From Symbiodinium natans (Eukaryota > Sar > Dinophyceae > Suessiales > Symbiodiniaceae): 64,000 bases of DNA. Numbering within the stretch: the stretch's first letter is position 1; each line of letters begins with the position of its first letter. The stretch covers positions 885,501 to 949,500 of the forward strand of contig CAJNDS010002457.1 of NCBI GenBank assembly GCA_905221605.1, read 5' to 3'. Positions 19,171 through 28,371 of this stretch are shown here, in pieces. A program made the translations under genes and the position numbers. The notes beneath the pieces are model-generated. The model made no database searches, was not told where the DNA came from, and was given only the letters and a program-made list of their open reading frames with translations.

Positions 19171-19291
19171 TACAAGCAGGGGCCCCCTGACTATACTAAC
19201 CTTAGTTAAGGGAGTTATAAGCCTACATAGTGATACCTATAACTCAATTTAGGGCCCTTATAACCCTATTTACAACTAGGGGCCCCCCACA
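19171..19291. mobile_element. MITE family A copy
   Basis: AAGCAGGGGCCCCCTGAC ... CTAGGGGCCCCCCACATGTA, with the usual AATTTAGGGCCCTTATAA core. It ends 26 bp before the next helicase acceptor. Confidence 0.8.
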
Positions 19292-19317
19292 TGTACCTGC
19301 CATGCCAAGGACAGCAG

Positions 19318-19366
19318 AAGGGGCTGGTCTGGTTTTGGCGACGTATCCGATGCTTCTGGCCGCCGG
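19318..19366 (+). CDS. FANCJ/BRIP1-like helicase, ADxxxxxYxxLL exon
   Basis: Acceptor GACAGCAG. In phase with the CPYH exon it gives LPL|EGAGLVLATYPMLLAAG, equivalent to the QADIIFxPYNYLL strand of family members. Spacing from the cysteine to LL is within one residue of typical. Donor GG|GCAGAT is tentative; the frame stays open to 19394. Confidence 0.75.
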
Positions 19367-19404
19367 GCAGATTTGTGTTTTGGATCCCATGCCTGGTAGC
19401 ACCT

Positions 19405-19445
19405 AAACCCTGAACTCTAAACCCTAAACCCTAAACCCTAAAGCC
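19405..19445. repeat. Telomeric tract (CCCTAAA)
   Basis: Here CCCTAAA lies near the 5' end of the intron, an exception to the usual polarity. The same long intron (to 20785) also has mixed tracts at 19750-19850 and TTTAGGG at 20020-20130. Confidence 0.9.
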
Positions 19446-20241
19446 CTACCCTTCCAATTCTTTGTAGGGGCTTAAGGTCCTTGTAATTCTTGTCACTAAT
19501 GAAGCGTGGACACGACATGTTGCGGTGGCCTAGCTCTTCGACTTAAGCCCAGAAGGCTCAGAAACACACGAAGCCCTAAACCACAACCCAAAACCCTATG
19601 CTCCAAGCCCTTGCCTACTGCACATGGGCGCGAGAGTCGCTGCCCGAAACACCCTCCTTCCTTGGGGAATGAACCCTGCATCGTTAGGATCTTCTATCGA
19701 TACTACACAATATTCCATAAATGTTAGTCATCCCTATTTAGTGTTTGTAGGGTTTAGGGTGTAGGGCTTAGGAATACGAACTCCTAAGCCCTAATCCTAA
19801 TCCCTATTTAGGGTTTAGGACATACACACAAACCCTAAACCCTAAACCCTAGAGATAGCGCCGAGTAAACCCTAAACCTAAACCGCACATGCAGTCCCAA
19901 AGGACCCCTGTGTGCGGGAGACCAGCAGTTTCAGCACCGTCCTGCAGGACTTCGGGGGTTCGACAGGTCAAAGAATGCCTCCTGAGGGTCCATGTGCCCA
20001 TATAGTATGGGTCTAACGTCTAGGTTTAGGGTTTAGGGTTAAGGGTGTTTCGGGTGTTCCGGGGGTTTAGGGTATTTAGGGTGTTTAGGGTGTTTAGGGT
20101 TTTTGGGGTTTAGGCTTTAGGGTTTAGGCAACGTACTTGAACCTTGGGCCCGAAAGCTAAGCTAAGGCTACTACATCGGAACCACTTCTTGCGGCCCAAG
20201 AGAACACCACATGGGGCCGTTTTGCGTTTAGGGTTTAGGAC

Positions 20242-20347
20242 TTCCCTCCCTGCTGGCTGGTGCCTAGTAGGGAATGAGGGAATGAAGTACCCTATATACT
20301 CCCTGAAAGGTTTGTCTAGGGCCTGAATTCCCTCATTCCCTACTAAG
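20242..20347. mobile_element. Palindromic element
   Basis: CTAGTAGGGAATGAGGGAATG at 20265 and CCCTCATTCCCTACTAAG at 20330 are inverted. A single copy was seen. Confidence 0.6.
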
Positions 20348-20521
20348 AACCCGGGGGCCTTTTGCAATACAGAGCGATTCTGTTCAGGATTCCCAAAAAG
20401 GGACGAGAGAACTGCCTGAATCCCTCAACTCCAAACGGGCCTAAACCTCTAAGCGGAGCGGCCGTTAAGCCTGTGGCTTGCTCGGCATGTTTTGTTATGT
20501 TGGGGATCGTTTGGGATGCTC

Positions 20522-20604
20522 CAAACAGTCCTTAATAGGGACTATAATAGCGAGTACTACAAGCCCTTTTAAAGTTAGTACGAGGGGGAACATCTTAAAT
20601 GGAT
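20522..20604. mobile_element. MITE family E copy, left end lost
   Basis: ACAGTCCTTAATAGGGACTATAATAG and GAGGGGGAACATCTTA match family E. Confidence 0.6.
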
Positions 20605-20785
20605 CGTTGTCTTAAGGTCGGGGCTCAATCTTTGAGAGAGAGAGAGAGAGGACCGCGTCGTGGGTTTCCGGGAGTCTTACTTAGAGTAACACCTTTCTAC
20701 CCTGAAGAAAGGCTAATGTACCTTGTGTAAAGGTACAAGGTTACTCTTAAACCCTAAGCAAAAAAACCCTAAAGCAGGGTTTTAG

Positions 20786-20852
20786 GGTGTACAAGGATGC
20801 CATCGTCGTCATCGACGAGGCCCACAACATCCCTCAAGCTGCTCGCGATGCG
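20786..20852 (+). CDS. FANCJ/BRIP1-like helicase, DEAH-box exon
   Basis: Motif II: VYKDAIVVIDEAHN followed by IPQAARDA. FANCJ has VVILDEAHNIEDCARESA, which matches in the AR spacing after the box. The acceptor AG belongs to a telomere-like unit (GGTTTTAG|G). The exon probably ends GCG|GCCACG. Aspartate and glutamate for Mg2+/ATP hydrolysis are both present. Motifs III to VI were not found in the window, so the 3' part is unidentified, diverged or beyond recognition by eye. Confidence 0.88.
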
Positions 20853-20909
20853 GCCACGCCTCCCTGGCTGAAAGGATGAAAAGCGTGTTTAAAGTTCAGG
20901 ATTTTCGTG

Positions 20910-21030
20910 TAGGGTTCAGGCTTTAGGGTTTAAATAGGGTTTGGGGTTTAATTAGGGTTTAGGGTTTTCAGGATTTCCGTGCTTAAAAGGGTTTTCAGGA
21001 TTTTCAGGGTTTAGGGTTTTTAGGGTTTTG
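20910..21030. repeat. Degenerate telomeric tract (TTTAGGG)
   Basis: TTTAGGG, TTTTAGGG and TTCAGG units downstream of the DEAH exon. Confidence 0.85.
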
Positions 21031-21061
21031 GGGGGGAGGGTAAGTTAGAGGGAGACTTCAG

Positions 21062-21292
21062 CGAGTCCGACTTATCAAGCGGTTCCGGTGGTCACTGGCT
21101 TCGAGTTGATGGAAATGATGGAAACAGACCAAGTCAAAGAAGAGGACGCTGTTTCCAGAAGCAGATCTAATGAATGGTGAAGAATGAAGAAGCGAAGGGG
21201 CCTACAAGCGCCCCAGCTACCAGCTGAGCCGTCACAACCGCCGGCCAGCATTGATGAAGCAGCTTCCGCTGCGTTACACATTAGAATGCCTA
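21062..21292 (+). CDS. Unassigned coding block downstream of DEAH
   Basis: One frame reads TYQAVPVVTGFELMEMMETD and then, after an in-frame TGA at about 21177, GLQAPQLPAEPSQPPASIDE up to a CTAG|GTAGGC donor. A short unrecognised intron could remove the stop. It may be helicase or the next gene. Confidence 0.4.
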
Positions 21293-21426
21293 GGTAGGCC
21301 CTTGGACATTTCAGATTTTCCCTTATTAGGTTTAAGAGGATCATATGCAGCAATAGTTTTTGGCCATCCTAGATGCCTGATGCAAGCATGGCACGCAACG
21401 CCACTGTGCATCTCTCAGGTGCTAGA

Positions 21427-21588
21427 TTCATGGGTTTCCCTACTGCCCCCCTCTATACTACCCCCCCCCCCCCCCCTAGGTTCCCCCATTAAAGAACCTT
21501 ACTTAGGATTTTTGATCCCGAAAAAGCCTTCATTATGGTGGGAACCTAGCGTGTGGTTGTATAGAGGAGGGGAGTTGAGGAACCCATG
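21427..21588. mobile_element. Nested palindromic element
   Basis: Outer arms: CATGGGTTTCCCTACTGCCC and GGGGAGTTGAGGAACCCATG. Inner arms: CTAGGTTCCCCCATTA and TATGGTGGGAACCTAG. A C18 run lies in the left arm. Confidence 0.65.
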
Positions 21589-21734
21589 CTAGCTTTGCAT
21601 GTCAGTAAGGTCAAGATCCGCGCCGCGGCGTGTAGCGACATAGCACCTAGGCCCTATAGGACCTGGGGAGCAAGGCCCAGGCAAACCTGTTTTGCACGAG
21701 TTGCAACGGCTATGGCATGAATGAGGCCGTTGAT

Positions 21735-21880
21735 TATATCGGTTTATCGGTATACTACTATACCTGGACTGATTGTAGTAGTATAGTAATGTACTAGTGT
21801 AGTGTTACAGTACTATAGTATTATAGTACTATAGTAGTATAGTATCGAAGTATTATATTCGTATATTGTTCTAGCTACTA
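21735..21880. repeat. TAGTA-rich low-complexity stretch
   Basis: Repeats of ATAGTA / TACTAT. No gene. Confidence 0.7.
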
Positions 21881-22051
21881 TTCCAAAATTAACTACGACA
21901 ATTGTTCTTTTTTAGTGCCTTCCCCAGGTTTCGTGGCACTTTGTCCGACCTCCACTTTCTCAGCTCAAAGCTTCACGGCCTCTTGCCCGGTTTAGGGTTT
22001 AGGGTTTAGGGTTTAGGGTTTAGGGTTTAGGGTCTAGGGTTTAGGGTGTAG

Positions 22052-22146
22052 GGCTGCTTGCCCTTGGATGCTGCATTAGCGGGTCAGAGTCCTCAGACAG
22101 GCATTGACTTGCCGCCGCGTATGTGCGTTCAGCAGGAGCCTGAGCC
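22052..22146 (+). CDS. Unassigned exon
   Basis: Acceptor AG from a telomere-like GTGTAG|GG. Frame GCLPLDAALAGQSPQTGIDL then PPRMCVQQEPEP. TTTAGGG tracts lie on both sides (21990-22050 and 22170-22240). Confidence 0.4.
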
Positions 22147-22707
22147 CTAGACCCCAAGAAATCTAGTGTTCGGGTTTAGGGTTTAGGGTTTAGGGTCGTT
22201 CGGGTTTAGTTTAGGGTTGAGGGTTCCGGATTGTTGGGTTTCGGTGGAGGCTTGAGGGTTTAGATTCTTGCAATGTGTTTAAGGCCTGGCACAAGCAACC
22301 GCAGAGCGAGAGGCCTGGTGACTTTCTACTGGGTTTAGGGTTTCGGGTTTAGGGTTTTGATCGGTCACCCTGGGCACCCTGGTTTGGGGTCGCTTCTTAT
22401 TTGTTGCTGTTGAGGTTTGACGCCCTTTGTTGAAATTTTACTCCCCTTAACAAGCCTAGACCCTAGCCAACCCTAACCCCTGAAGCCTAAAGCCACAAAT
22501 TCCTAAACCTTTTTCTTAGTAGGTTGCCAGGTTGCTGAGGACCCTAGTGATGGCATGCTGGGAGCATTTTTCATTAGTTCGCATCTGCCTTGTCGAGTTT
22601 AGAAATTTGGATTTAGGGTTTAGGGTTTAGGGCTTCTTTGGGCTTGGGGCTTTTGGAGTGTGTTCCAGGGGTTGATGAGGGTTGGGACACCTTGCAATCC
22701 CGGCGTT

Positions 22708-22805
22708 GTCTGCCCTAAACCCTAAACCCTAAACCCTAAACCCTAAACCCTAAACCCTAAACCCTAAACCCTAAACCCTAAACCCTAAACCCTAAACCCT
22801 AAACC
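22708..22805. repeat. Interstitial telomeric array (CCCTAAA)
   Basis: Fourteen perfect units, 27 bp before the next acceptor. Confidence 0.98.
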
Positions 22806-22831
22806 AGCAGCCGGGGGTCTTTCTTTATCAG

Positions 22832-22905
22832 ATCCTGGGAGGCCGTCGACCTCGCCGAGCGCGTCTGCGGGGCGGCCCCTTTGGCCTGGGATTTTCGCCC
22901 AAGTA
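22832..22905 (+). CDS. Unassigned exon
   Basis: Strong acceptor TCTTTCTTTATCAG. Likely frame SWEAVDLAERVCGAAPLAWD. A basic alternative frame also exists. A second CCCTAAA array follows immediately (22907-23017), so this exon has CCCTAAA on both sides. Confidence 0.45.
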
Positions 22906-22906
22906 T

Positions 22907-23017
22907 CCCTAAACCCTAAACCCTAAACCCTAAACCCTAAACCCTAAACCCTAAACCCTAAACCCTAAACCCTAAACCCTAAACCCTAAACCCTAAACCC
23001 TAAACCCTAAACCCTAC
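22907..23017. repeat. Interstitial telomeric array (CCCTAAA)
   Basis: Sixteen perfect units. Confidence 0.98.
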
Positions 23018-23514
23018 CAAAGAAGCTGGTCAAGATTTGGGGCTCAGGGCTTCGGGCCCCGGGCCTTCGGAATCCTTAAGAGAGGGGGCCCCAAAACCCA
23101 AAGGTACAACCTTAAGGGTCCAAGGTAGAACCCCTAGTTTAGGGTTTAGGGTTTAGGGTTTAGGGTTTAGGGTTTAGGGTTTCGGGGCGTCAGAGGGTCC
23201 TCAGACCGTTGTGAGGAGGGACTTTTGCGCGCTGACTTGCCAAGGTCACTCGGCTTCACGACTCTTGGCCTCTCCTGGACACCCGAAGTACATATAATAT
23301 GTGCTCCTCGAGCCACAAAAGTACAGACCCTGCACCCTAAACCCTAGAATCTTGAATATAGGGATTAGGGTTTAGGGATTATTGTATGGAGACGGGGGTT
23401 TCCAAAAGTTGGACAAACTACAATGTTTTACCAAGCAAGAAAGTCTCCCTGTCGGTAAACCTTACCATCCTAGAAACCCTACAGACACTGAACCCACAAC
23501 CCTACAACACCCAA

Positions 23515-23612
23515 TCATAGTTAAGGGACTTATAACCTAAGACAGGATCCTTGTAACCAAATTTAGAGTCCTCACAGCGCTACTTAGAACCAGGGGGCAC
23601 TTTCGGGTCATA
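23515..23612. mobile_element. Decayed MITE family A
   Basis: TAGTTAAGGGACTTATAACCTAAG and the AATTTAGAGTCCT core remain; the ends are eroded. Confidence 0.5.
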
Positions 23613-23904
23613 AGCGGAGCCTCCAGTATTCCCGATTAAGCCTCGGTTACTGTAGGGGGGGGGGGGGGGTAGTCGAGCCTGACCTGACCCCGAACCTTAT
23701 CAGTGTGGGAGTATCTTCATGATGCAGAGCTATGTTATGTAGGGGTCGGAAGCAGTAGTGTTCCTTATGGTCCCCACATATATATATGATTGTTAAAGCC
23801 CCTGTCTTATGTAACTTCCTGCGCGCGTCTGCATGAGCGGCATGCCACGCGGCCGTTTCAACTTTTGCTGAAATCTCGCCGTTCGTGTAACTTGGAGGGC
23901 GTTC

Positions 23905-24035
23905 TCACATGGATATTCCGAAAGCCCTAGCAAGAGCCCCAAGAAGTCCCCAGCATTGCCCCAAGAGGAGCCCTGCAAGCCTGGAACATGTGGTCAAAGT
24001 CATGGGGCCCTTTGTGACCTATAGACCCAAGAGAT
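23905..24035 (+). CDS. Possible exon, frame uncertain
   Basis: Two plus frames are open. One is lysine/serine/proline-rich (ESPSKSPKKSPALPQEEPCK) and resembles a disordered nuclear-protein tail. TTTAGGG units follow at 24240. Confidence 0.3.
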
Positions 24036-24250
24036 ACCAGACTTCTGAGCAAACCCATTTCTGTAGCAACTACCTCTGGTCGTCTTGTAGCTAGCTTCAC
24101 TTCACTGGACGTTGCCGGGCTCATGGTCCGGACGCCATGCCAACAACTCTTGTGGATCGCAGGTGACTCGCCCGATTTGGCTTAATTTTGGGGGTTTAAA
24201 GTTTGAGGTTTCAAGTTTGAAGTTTAGGAGTTTAGGGCAACGGGTTTAGG

Positions 24251-24329
24251 GTTTAGGGTGTGGAGATGGACCTACAGGGTTTAGGGTTTAGGGTTTAGGG
24301 GTTTAGGGTGTGGAGATGGACCTACAGGG
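24251..24329. repeat. 29-bp direct repeat enclosing telomeric units
   Basis: GTTTAGGGTGTGGAGATGGA plus nine more bases occurs at 24251-24279 and again at 24301-24329. The 21 bp between are TTTAGGG units. Confidence 0.85.
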
Positions 24330-24412
24330 CAAAGTCGAGCGTTGCAGTGGCAATTGCCCATGGTGGACATTCTGGCAGATCTTTGCAGTTGTGAATCCTC
24401 GTGCGTGTGCAG

Positions 24413-24476
24413 TTCGAGCGGAGCTAGCAGACCATGGGACAGAGCGTGCCTCGCCGGCGTGTCCGAATGTGAGCCG
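24413..24476 (+). CDS. Unassigned exon
   Basis: Acceptor GTGCGTGTGCAG and donor CCG|GTAAAC. Peptide RAELADHGTERASPACPNVS. Both splice signals are good. Confidence 0.5.
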
Positions 24477-24584
24477 GTAAACCCTAAAACCCTTTCGAAG
24501 AATGAAACCCTTGGCCCCTGAGCCCTGCGATTTGTCAGCAGTGCTAATTTTCCAGGCTAGAAGTTGTTCTGCTGGGTTTTGCAG

Positions 24585-24732
24585 GCCGCCCCTTCAGGTT
24601 ACGGGTTTTGACTTCGTGCAACCCGTGAACCGTTCGCTCTCGCTTTCACTCCTAAGCCTAAGCGAGCTTCTGTTCCTGGGGCGCATGGGATTTGGGGCTT
24701 CCTCGACAGCCCTTTCCTTGGGGACCAACTGA
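24585..24732 (+). CDS. Unassigned exon
   Basis: Acceptor GGTTTTGCAG. Frame PPLQVTGFDFVQPVNR, then a leucine/serine-rich hydrophobic stretch and GFGASSTALSLG. A MITE (family L, 24726-24812) begins at its end, and its first bases supply the TGA. Confidence 0.5.
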
Positions 24733-24812
24733 ACCATAGAAGGGTTTATGGTTCATACGCTTTAATTGGGACAGTAGCATAGGGTACATGACACGAGTTT
24801 TAGGGTTCATGG
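24726..24812. mobile_element. MITE family L copy
   Basis: CTGAACCATAGAAGGG and GTTTTAGGGTTCATGGG. Related to 12888 and 39035. Confidence 0.5.
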
Positions 24813-24871
24813 GGTCTCCAAGGTCAGTCACCTCTACACCTCAAAACCTGCACTCGTCCATGTCTTCCCAG

Positions 24872-24960
24872 GCCGAGCGTGCCGCATGCCGCCACACGGC
24901 GCTTCTCCAACCGCTCACCCCGCAAGGGGCCTCCGCCACAGATGGCTACTCTGGCGGAAG
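24872..24960 (+). CDS. Unassigned exon, basic
   Basis: Acceptor TGTCTTCCCAG. Preferred frame VPHAATRRFSNRSPRKGPPP, then QMATLAEG. Confidence 0.4.
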
Positions 24961-24984
24961 GGTGCAGGGTTGAGAATGGGGAGC

Positions 24985-25100
24985 TGAACATATGTTCCCC
25001 GAAGGGTCCATGTACCTACCTCGCATATACTCGCGTCGGAAAGGGGTTGCTCATGAAGTAGCTTTTGGGCCCGAGTATAGATAGTTACATGGGCCCTTAT
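24985..25100. mobile_element. MITE family C copy
   Basis: CGAAGGGTCCATGTACC ... TTACATGGGCCCTTATAAGG. Confidence 0.65.
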
Positions 25101-25139
25101 AAGGTTTGGTGATCCGGTTTGGTGATCCGGTCGATTGAT

Positions 25140-25310
25140 CTCTTGCTTGAAGGGCCTTCTGGAAGCCGCAAGCCGCAAATATTCGGGGAGGCTGTGCTTT
25201 GGGGCATCGTATCACAGGCATCTGCTGAACCGCCTGCTGCTCAGGTTGTGCGCAGCTTCCTGACCGAGGCCGGCCATTTGCGAACCATGCGCCCAAAACC
25301 TGATCGCTTA
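25140..25310 (+). CDS. Unassigned exon
   Basis: Open frame with LLEGPSGSRKPQIFGEAVLW and ASAEPPAAQVVRSFLTEAGH. An internal acceptor (GTATCACAG at 25214) could shorten it. No family recognised. Confidence 0.45.
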
Positions 25311-25534
25311 ACGCCCCTAAGCCCTAAACCCCAAGCCTTGCTTTTCTTTGCCTGAGGCAGGGCTTCGGTAAGCCTCCGGCTATAACTAAGTCCCAGGCAA
25401 GGTTTCAAATCGAACATTTGCGTCGATCGCCTGGACCGGTCACATGGTGTGGTGCCAAATCCCAATTGCAAGGCTTGACAGCCCGGGGCAAGAGCAACTA
25501 GAGCTGGCGGGAATATGGCTGCCATTTCTCTGCC

Positions 25535-25660
25535 TTCTCCCTGCTCACTCTCACTCTCATTCTGACGCTCACTCTCACTCTCATCCTCGCTCTCGCGCTC
25601 TCTTTCTTTCCCTCTCCTCAGTATTCCCATTAAGTACTTGCCTTCGAGCTTTTAACGCCC
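25535..25660 (+). other. CT-rich intron end with strong acceptor
   Basis: About 90 bases of CTCACTCTCA-type pyrimidine tract end in CTCTCCTCAG at about 25620. The following frame IPIKYLPSSF ends in TAA. The minus-strand ORF here is only the translation of the tract. Confidence 0.5.
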
Positions 25661-26085
25661 TACACCCCGGCGCCCTGGGGTTCTTTCTAAGCCCAACACC
25701 TACACCCGAAGAAGAGAGGCAGAGTCCACGATTCTCCGCGCTTGGATCAAGAACTTCGACCCAGAGAGCTCCGGATGCAATCTAGTAGTTGCCAAAGGGG
25801 TTTTAGGGTTTAGGGTGTAGGGTTTAGGGTTTAGGGTTTAGGGTTTGGAGCTTAGAGTTTCAAGATTCCCCCGGCCTTCTGATGCGAGGAGCAGGGTGTG
25901 ATAGTCTTTGGGCTGTGTCCCGAACCCCGAGTTCACAATCCAAGGCCCCTACCGTGAAACACTTACTGCAAAGTGAGGCTAGGCAGCGTCCCTAAACCCT
26001 AAACACGAAACCCTAATCCCTGGGCTGCGAGCGATAAGCCGTAGACTCCACCCGTAGTTGCCTTATAGGGTTTAGACTTGGCAGC

Positions 26086-26196
26086 CCAGTGGTACCCTTT
26101 GTTGTTGTTTTTGCTTCAAGCTTCCCGTCTCAAGTAAGCACCCTCCCCCAAGGGCACCCTTAGTATGATGCTGTTAGTATGGTGACTGGGCTGCTC
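26086..26196. mobile_element. MITE family B copy
   Basis: GGCAGCCCAGTGGTACCC and GGTGACTGGGCTGC are inverted ends. Confidence 0.7.
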
Positions 26197-26405
26197 TCGG
26201 TGAAGTCATCGCCAGGAGAGCTTACCTTTAAGGCTACCAAACTAAAATGCGTCAGGCCTACTTGCAGAACCCGTCTTTTGGAATTCTATGTTAGACAGCC
26301 TCTCTGAAAAAGAGGTTCTGTTTTGGGGGGTCGGAGCCCCTCCTGCAGCCGAGTTCTAACCATCATAGAGCCTTCTCCCAGGGGCCAAAGCTTAGTTTCG
26401 ATTGA

Positions 26406-26530
26406 GGGCCTAGGACCCAGAGTAGTAGGCCCTTAGTCTTTTTTTTGTTCAGGGCTCAGGTTCCCTTGTTTTCCCCTTTGAACCAAGAAGGTTGCCCTTC
26501 CTGTTCCGAGGTTACTCTTGGGTCTAGGGG
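26406..26530. mobile_element. MITE family B copy
   Basis: CCTAGGACCCAGAGTAG and GTTACTCTTGGGTCTAGG. Confidence 0.75.
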
Positions 26531-26627
26531 CTGTGGTCAGGGCAGATTGTGAGGGTTTAGAATTCAGAGCCTTTAGGGTGTCAGGGTTTACTTTGGGCTT
26601 AACCGTAAACCCTGGCTCACACTACCC

Positions 26628-26831
26628 GTGAGCCTGAAAGTAATGGAAATCTGCAGAGACTTGCTCATTCTCACAAGTTCGCATCCGATCTTTCTTCTGC
26701 TTCCTGATCTGTGGACGGTCAGGTACAAGTTGCACATCACCACGGATCAGATGCCTGGCATTGACAGTAGAGGAAGCAATACATTTGCAGCTACTGCGCC
26801 GATCCCCATCCCGATCCTTGCGGAACCCTGA
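26628..26831 (+). CDS. Unassigned coding segment
   Basis: Frame with CRDLLILTSSHPIFLLLPDL, then WTVRYKLHITTDQMPG. The hydrophobic half could be a membrane or core strand. The frame runs into CCCTAAA units (26830-26860). Confidence 0.45.
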   Translation: MSLKVMEICRDLLILTSSHPIFLLLPDLWTVRYKLHITTDQMPGIDSRGSNTFAATAPIPIPILAEP

Positions 26832-26996
26832 CCCTAAACCCTAAACCCTAAACCCTAAACTCAGGGGAAGGATCTGCAGATTGTGGCTCAAAACCTGAGT
26901 CTAGGACCTGCCACGCCCCAAGCCTGAACCTGACTGTTTGTGGGTGCAGTCCAACCAGACTTCCTACTCTAAACCCTAAACCCTAAACCCAAAAAG

Positions 26997-27124
26997 GATT
27001 TGTACGTGGGACTTCTGTGCTCAAAGGGCCAGCTCGCCATCCTCGGATCGCTTTTTTCAGGGTACCGGGTGGCTGTGTGCATGTCCTTTGATCACAGCAA
27101 TAGAGGGGGCCAAGACTATGTCAA
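26997..27124 (+). CDS. Unknown gene, exon n
   Basis: After AAAAAG|, the frame reads LYVGLLCSKGQLAILGSLFS then GYRVAVCMSFDHSNRGGQDY. It ends VK before the donor AA|GTAAGG. It joins 27333 exactly in phase (AA|G TTC). The intron between is 208 bp and consists mainly of one family B MITE. I do not recognise the protein; a beta-rich SPRY-like fold is only a guess. Confidence 0.65.
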
Positions 27125-27145
27125 GTAAGGAGCATGCCTTACTTG

Positions 27146-27262
27146 GTAGCCTAGTGCTACCCTTTTGCCCTTTTCTTTTTTCTGTTTCAAGGTTCCCTTC
27201 TGAAGTAACCGACGCAAAAAGGGCACCCTTATGCATAATACGGTTACTGGGCTACCAAGCTT
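27146..27262. mobile_element. MITE family B copy forming most of an intron
   Basis: CTTGGTAGCCTAGTGCTACCC ends with GGTTACTGGGCTACCAAG. It fills 117 of the 208 bases of intron 27125-27332. Confidence 0.85.
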
Positions 27263-27332
27263 AAGTATAGAGCTCCTTTTCGCATGATGGCATCGTATAT
27301 TCCTTAAGCAGGGGGTCTCCACCGCCTCTCAG

Positions 27333-27444
27333 GTTCTGTATGGGCATGGAGAACATGGGCTACTGCAACGTGGCCGCAGATGACAGGCTGTCGCCTGCCT
27401 TGTGCTTCTTTGCAGTGACTGAATCATGGTCGCATGTTCTTCGA
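27333..27444 (+). CDS. Unknown gene, exon n+1
   Basis: Acceptor CGCCTCTCAG and donor CGA|GTAAAC are both canonical. Peptide FCMGMENMGYCNVAADDRLS then PALCFFAVTESWSHVL. The exon continues the frame of 26997-27124. Confidence 0.65.
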
Positions 27445-27547
27445 GTAAACCCTACAAACCCGATAAACCCTACAAACCCTATAACCACTACAAAGCCCAT
27501 AAACCCTATAAACCCTCAACCCTTGTTTGGTGTAGCCTCTTTTTTTT

Positions 27548-27578
<31 letters not shown>

Positions 27579-27637
27579 CAGGGGCATAGGCAGGGTTTAT
27601 GAACTTAAGTAGCAAGTTTAAGTTCAACCTGGGTTCA

Positions 27638-27750
27638 GCTAGGACCCGGAGTGGCGCCCGTATTCCCTTTCTTTAGGGTTCAGGCCCCCCTAAAACCGCT
27701 TGAAACCAAAACAGGCACGCTTTTCATTCCTGGGTTACTCCTGGGTTCAG
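27638..27750. mobile_element. MITE family B copy
   Basis: AGGACCCGGAGTGGCGCCC and GGTTACTCCTGGGTTCAG. A T18G22-type homopolymer lies just upstream (27540-27579). Confidence 0.65.
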
Positions 27751-27849
27751 TCTTCTGCATGTTTTTTATTTCGCACTCTATGCGCTGTTAATCAGGCCAA
27801 GGCCAGAATGCGTGTGCAAGAGACCGTGGTTTAGGGATTTAGGGTTTAG

Positions 27850-27973
27850 CCTACAAGAAGGGACCTCCCTAGTTATAAGTAGAGTTATAAGAACCCAAAG
27901 TTGGGTCATTAGGATCCTATCTTATAGGCTATAAGACCCTGAATTATTATAGCAAGGGGGCCCCTCCTTGTAA
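27850..27973. mobile_element. MITE family A copy
   Basis: CTACAAGAAGGGACCTCCC ... GGGGGCCCCTCCTTGTA. Confidence 0.8.
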
Positions 27974-28120
27974 AGAAGAGTCGAAGAACAGGTTTAGGTG
28001 TATATGGGCTTAGGCTTCGGCACTCGCGTCTGGGACAGGGTTTTAACAGTGCCCAGAGAAGTTAAAGATTCCTGCGCCTTTCACCCTGCTCCAACGCAGA
28101 AGACGCCAGAAGAAACTGAG

Positions 28121-28203
28121 GCGGTGATGTTTATTTGCTCTTCCAGCGCCTGGATGTAGACGGCTCTGGCAAGCTCACACTGGACGAGATCGACGAGGAC
28201 GGG
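28121..28203 (+). CDS. EF-hand repeat protein, canonical EF-hand exon
   Basis: Acceptor AACTGAG|GC. Frame GDVYLLFQRLDVDGSGKLTL then DEIDED. DVDGSGKLTLDE is a complete 12-residue EF-hand calcium loop with D1, D3, S5, G6, L8 and E12. It is the best preserved loop in the window. The context (G-D-V-x-x-L-F-x-x-LD) matches the dinoflagellate repeat in which EF-hands alternate with AWR and CxxxGF segments. Calcium binding is expected here; function is probably regulatory. Confidence 0.8.
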
Positions 28204-28224
28204 GGTTGGCTCACATGTCTATCC

Positions 28225-28371
28225 TATGTACCCTACAAGAAGGGCCCCCCCCCCCCCCCCCTAGTTGTAAGTAGAGTTCCAAGGACCCTAAATTGTGTTA
28301 TAAGGATCCTATCTTAGGTTAAAAGTCCCTTAAAACCTAGTTAGTCTAGTAAGGGGGGCCCCTCCTTGATG
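28225..28371. mobile_element. MITE family A copy
   Basis: CTACAAGAAGGGCCCC with C17, then GTTATAAGGATCCTATCTTAGG, then GGGGCCCCTCCTTG. It starts 20 bp after the EF-hand exon. Confidence 0.85.

Noticed and set aside
28147-28203. CTCTTCCAG as acceptor of the EF-hand exon.
   Set aside because: Reading through it gives GDVYLLFQRLD, which is the conserved context of the loop; an AG at 28120 is the better acceptor.
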